Positions 62,370 to 64,000 of a stretch of 64,000 nucleotides of DNA are shown in pieces (within the stretch, counting starts at the first letter, position 1; the number at the start of each line of letters is the position of its first letter). Origin of the DNA: Peribacillus folii (GTDB taxonomy: Bacteria; Bacillota; Bacilli; Bacillales; DSM-1321); NCBI RefSeq assembly GCF_030271255.1, contig NZ_JASJOM010000010.1:62001-126000 (forward strand), given 5' to 3'. The position numbers and the translations under genes are program-made. Under the pieces are notes generated by a model that saw nothing but the letters and a program-made list of their open reading frames with translations, did no database searches and was not told the origin of the DNA.

Positions 62370-62387
62370 CAGAAGGGAATTATACTG

Positions 62388-63047
62388 ATGAAAAACATTA
62401 CCAAATTACTCACCTCTACATTTGCAGCATTATTAGTGTTCGCTGGTACAGCGAATGCACACGTTACTGTCAAACCTAGTACATCTGCACCTGAGGCTTG
62501 GGAAACCTACACGATAAAAATCCCGGTCGAAAAAGAAACAGCGACAACAAAGGTGACTTTAAAGGTACCTGATGGGGTCACCTTTGAAAGCTATCAACCT
62601 GTACCAGGATGGAAAGTGACAACTGATGGTGATAAGGAACACGTTAAAACGGTAACCTGGGAAGCAACGGACGAAGGCATATCAGCTGGACAATTCCAGC
62701 AATTCTCATTCATTGCCCAAAACCCTAAAGAAGAAAAGAAGGTTGCTTGGGATGCCTTTCAATATTACGCAGATGGTGAAATCGTAGAATGGAGCGGTGA
62801 TGAAGGCTCTGCCCTGCCCCATTCAGTAACGCAAATCTCGTTAGCCCCAAAGGCTGATGCAGAATCCGTTGACCACGGTCACGAAGATGAAGCAACTGCC
62901 GGTGATTCGAAAGCTGCCGACAATTCAAAGGACGAAACAGCGGCAGATGATAGTGATAACGGAACACTGATCATCACCCTATCTGTCATAGCCCTGATCC
63001 TATCGCTCGTAGCGCTTTTTGCAGCCGTAAGGAAAAATAAAAAATAA
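62388..63047 (+). CDS. ycnI: YcnI-like copper-binding membrane-anchored protein (DUF1775)
   Basis: 219 aa: signal peptide cleaved to expose His (TANA-HVTVKPS), a DUF1775 beta domain, a His/Asp-rich linker, and a C-terminal TM segment (GTLIITLSVIALILSLVALF). YcnI of B. subtilis binds Cu(II) through the N-terminal His and a Trp; a suitable Trp is in EIVEWSGDEG. It is 18 bp after ycnJ. Probable copper chaperone for YcnJ. Confidence 0.92.
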   Translation: MKNITKLLTSTFAALLVFAGTANAHVTVKPSTSAPEAWETYTIKIPVEKETATTKVTLKVPDGVTFESYQPVPGWKVTTDGDKEHVKTVTWEATDEGISAGQFQQFSFIAQNPKEEKKVAWDAFQYYADGEIVEWSGDEGSALPHSVTQISLAPKADAESVDHGHEDEATAGDSKAADNSKDETAADDSDNGTLIITLSVIALILSLVALFAAVRKNKK

Positions 63048-63049
63048 GC

Positions 63050-63088
63050 AAAAAAGGTGTCCCGAAACATCCCGGGACACCTTTTTTG
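63050..63088. terminator. Bidirectional terminator between ycnI and ispA
   Basis: AAAAAAGGTGTCCCG/CGGGACACCTTTTTT hairpin between convergent genes. Confidence 0.92.
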
Positions 63089-64000
63089 CTAATATTCCAT
63101 GACCACAGATTTACTCGGTAATTTGAGGTTCTCAGACTCTATAGTAATCTTAATTGATTTTTCAGACCTTTGGTCCGCAATGGTTAAGTTGAGCATCCCA
63201 TTTCCTTGTGCTTTTTTGCTTATTCCCAAGTCTTCCGTACTCTTCACTAATTGTGCATACAACTCTGCTTCAGTAAGCTTGCGCTCAAAATCCTTTTCGG
63301 CGATCACCTTCAAAAGAGCTGCCGCACCGCTTACATGGGGAGTTGCCATTGATGTTCCGCTGAGCCTGGCATATTTATTACCTGGATATGTGGAGAGTAT
63401 ATCGACTCCTGGCGCAACCAAGTCAATTTCATCATTCGTATTCGAAAAATCCGCTAAGTTCCTGCTTAAATCCACAGCCCCGACTTCCACTACCTCTGGA
63501 TACGCCCCTGGATAGTCCAATTCATCGGTTTCATGACGCCCATCCCCGCTATTGCCTGCCGCGCAAACAACTAAGATATCTTTCTGGATGGCCCTTTGAA
63601 TCAGCTTATGTTCCGCTTCATCCGGCGGCCCCCCAAGTGAAAGTGAAATGACTGAAACCGTTTCTTCGTTAGGTCCCTGCCAGTTGATCGCATACTCCAA
63701 TGCCCCATTGATCCAATCTATTTCGCCTTGACCCTGGCCATTCAAGGCCTTCAAGGCCAAGATGCTTGCTTTCGGAGCCACTCCAACAACACCAACCTTA
63801 TTAATGGAAGCCAGTATCGTACCGGATACATGTGTTCCATGCCCGTTATCATCTTGAAAATCGCCAGTATTGGTAAAATCCTTCCCGCCGATGATTCTTT
63901 CTTTGAGGTCTGGATGCTCCTTATCTATTCCTGTATCGATGACGGCGACTACAACACCTTCACCATAATTGCTTTTTTCCCAAACAGCAGGGGCTTTCAC
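63089..64000 (-). CDS. ispA: Intracellular subtilisin-like serine protease (N-terminus beyond the right edge)
   Basis: 304 residues are visible. The triad is Asp in VAVIDTGIDKEHPDL, His in NGHGTHVSGT and Ser in LSGTSMATPHVSGA; the oxyanion Asn is in VVCAAGNSGDG. The sequence up to the C-terminus follows Bacillus IspA, including LTEAELYAQLVKSTEDLG. The reading begins inside the gene (VKAPAVW corresponds to about residue 30 of IspA), so the usual N-terminal inhibitory peptide is outside the window. It degrades cytoplasmic protein in stationary phase. Confidence 0.92.
   Translation of the reverse strand: MKAPAVWEKSNYGEGVVVAVIDTGIDKEHPDLKERIIGGKDFTNTGDFQDDNGHGTHVSGTILASINKVGVVGVAPKASILALKALNGQGQGEIDWINGALEYAINWQGPNEETVSVISLSLGGPPDEAEHKLIQRAIQKDILVVCAAGNSGDGRHETDELDYPGAYPEVVEVGAVDLSRNLADFSNTNDEIDLVAPGVDILSTYPGNKYARLSGTSMATPHVSGAAALLKVIAEKDFERKLTEAELYAQLVKSTEDLGISKKAQGNGMLNLTIADQRSEKSIKITIESENLKLPSKSVVMEY

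Overview
The window looks like chromosomal DNA of an aerobic, endospore-forming member of the Bacillaceae, most likely Bacillus sensu lato or Peribacillus. The clues are an aa3-600 quinol oxidase operon (qoxABCD), nrgAB behind TnrA-type boxes, a YclM-type aspartokinase, ycnJ/ycnI copper genes, an IspA-type subtilisin, a KinA/KinE-type sensor kinase, a YwqH/YwqI/LXG/YezG type VII effector operon, and Gram-positive ribosome binding sites (AGGAGG/AAGGGG) ahead of nearly every gene. No rRNA, tRNA, CRISPR array or intact insertion sequence was seen. The genus assignment is inference.

Layout. 1-5.8 kb: nutrient acquisition, with a LytTR regulator (cut by the left edge), a small FbpA-like protein, nrgB-nrgA, and cstA with its YbdD partner. 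5.8-11.4 kb: drug efflux, with an MFS pump and its TetR regulator, then a heterodimeric ABC exporter. 11.5-17 kb: a Fur-type box ahead of a structured, possibly non-coding stretch, a nitroreductase, a decayed fosB-like gene, aspartokinase, queF under a preQ1 riboswitch, an EamA transporter and a tiny stress-type protein. 17-21 kb: qoxABCD behind Fnr- and ResD/Rex-type sites. 21-24.5 kb: an HtrA protease, a lipoprotein and a small conserved protein. 24.6-28.5 kb: a ribose-type ABC importer operon whose leader is a complete SAM-I (S-box) riboswitch with terminator. 28.6-34.9 kb: a TPR-dynamin-like GTPase, an aldo-keto reductase, an EamA transporter broken by one in-frame stop, and an RluF-type pseudouridine synthase. 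35.0-35.3 kb: a 20/21-bp minisatellite.

35.4-43.7 kb is a sugar cluster: a binding protein and two permeases (no ATPase), a LacI regulator, ThuA, two Gfo/Idh/MocA dehydrogenases and a TIM-barrel isomerase, with LacI/CcpA-type palindromes at both promoters. It fits oxidation of a glycoside to a 3-keto form and its non-hydrolytic breakdown. 44-48 kb holds YitT, a BASS-type transporter and a DUF445 protein.

48-53.4 kb is an accessory island for type VII secreted toxins: YwqH-like, YwqI-like, an LXG toxin with a YeeF-type nuclease tip, and YezG-type immunity, followed after a terminator by an orphan deaminase toxin tip and Imm3-type immunity. A perfect 56-bp repeat links the orphan tip to the main toxin gene just before its variable tip, which looks like a substrate or scar of toxin-tip exchange. 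An aminopeptidase remnant borders the island.

54-64 kb: a DUF3892 protein, a CBS-HEPN-like protein, a YbaK deacylase, queT behind a second preQ1 riboswitch, a TVP38 protein, an orphan sensor kinase, a cadherin-like-domain surface protein, ycnJ-ycnI, and the C-terminal part of an IspA-type protease cut by the right edge.

The two observations I rate most worth following are the SAM-riboswitch-controlled ribose-type importer, which predicts a sulfur-containing sugar or nucleoside substrate, and the LXG toxin with its displaced, frameshifted toxin cassette.
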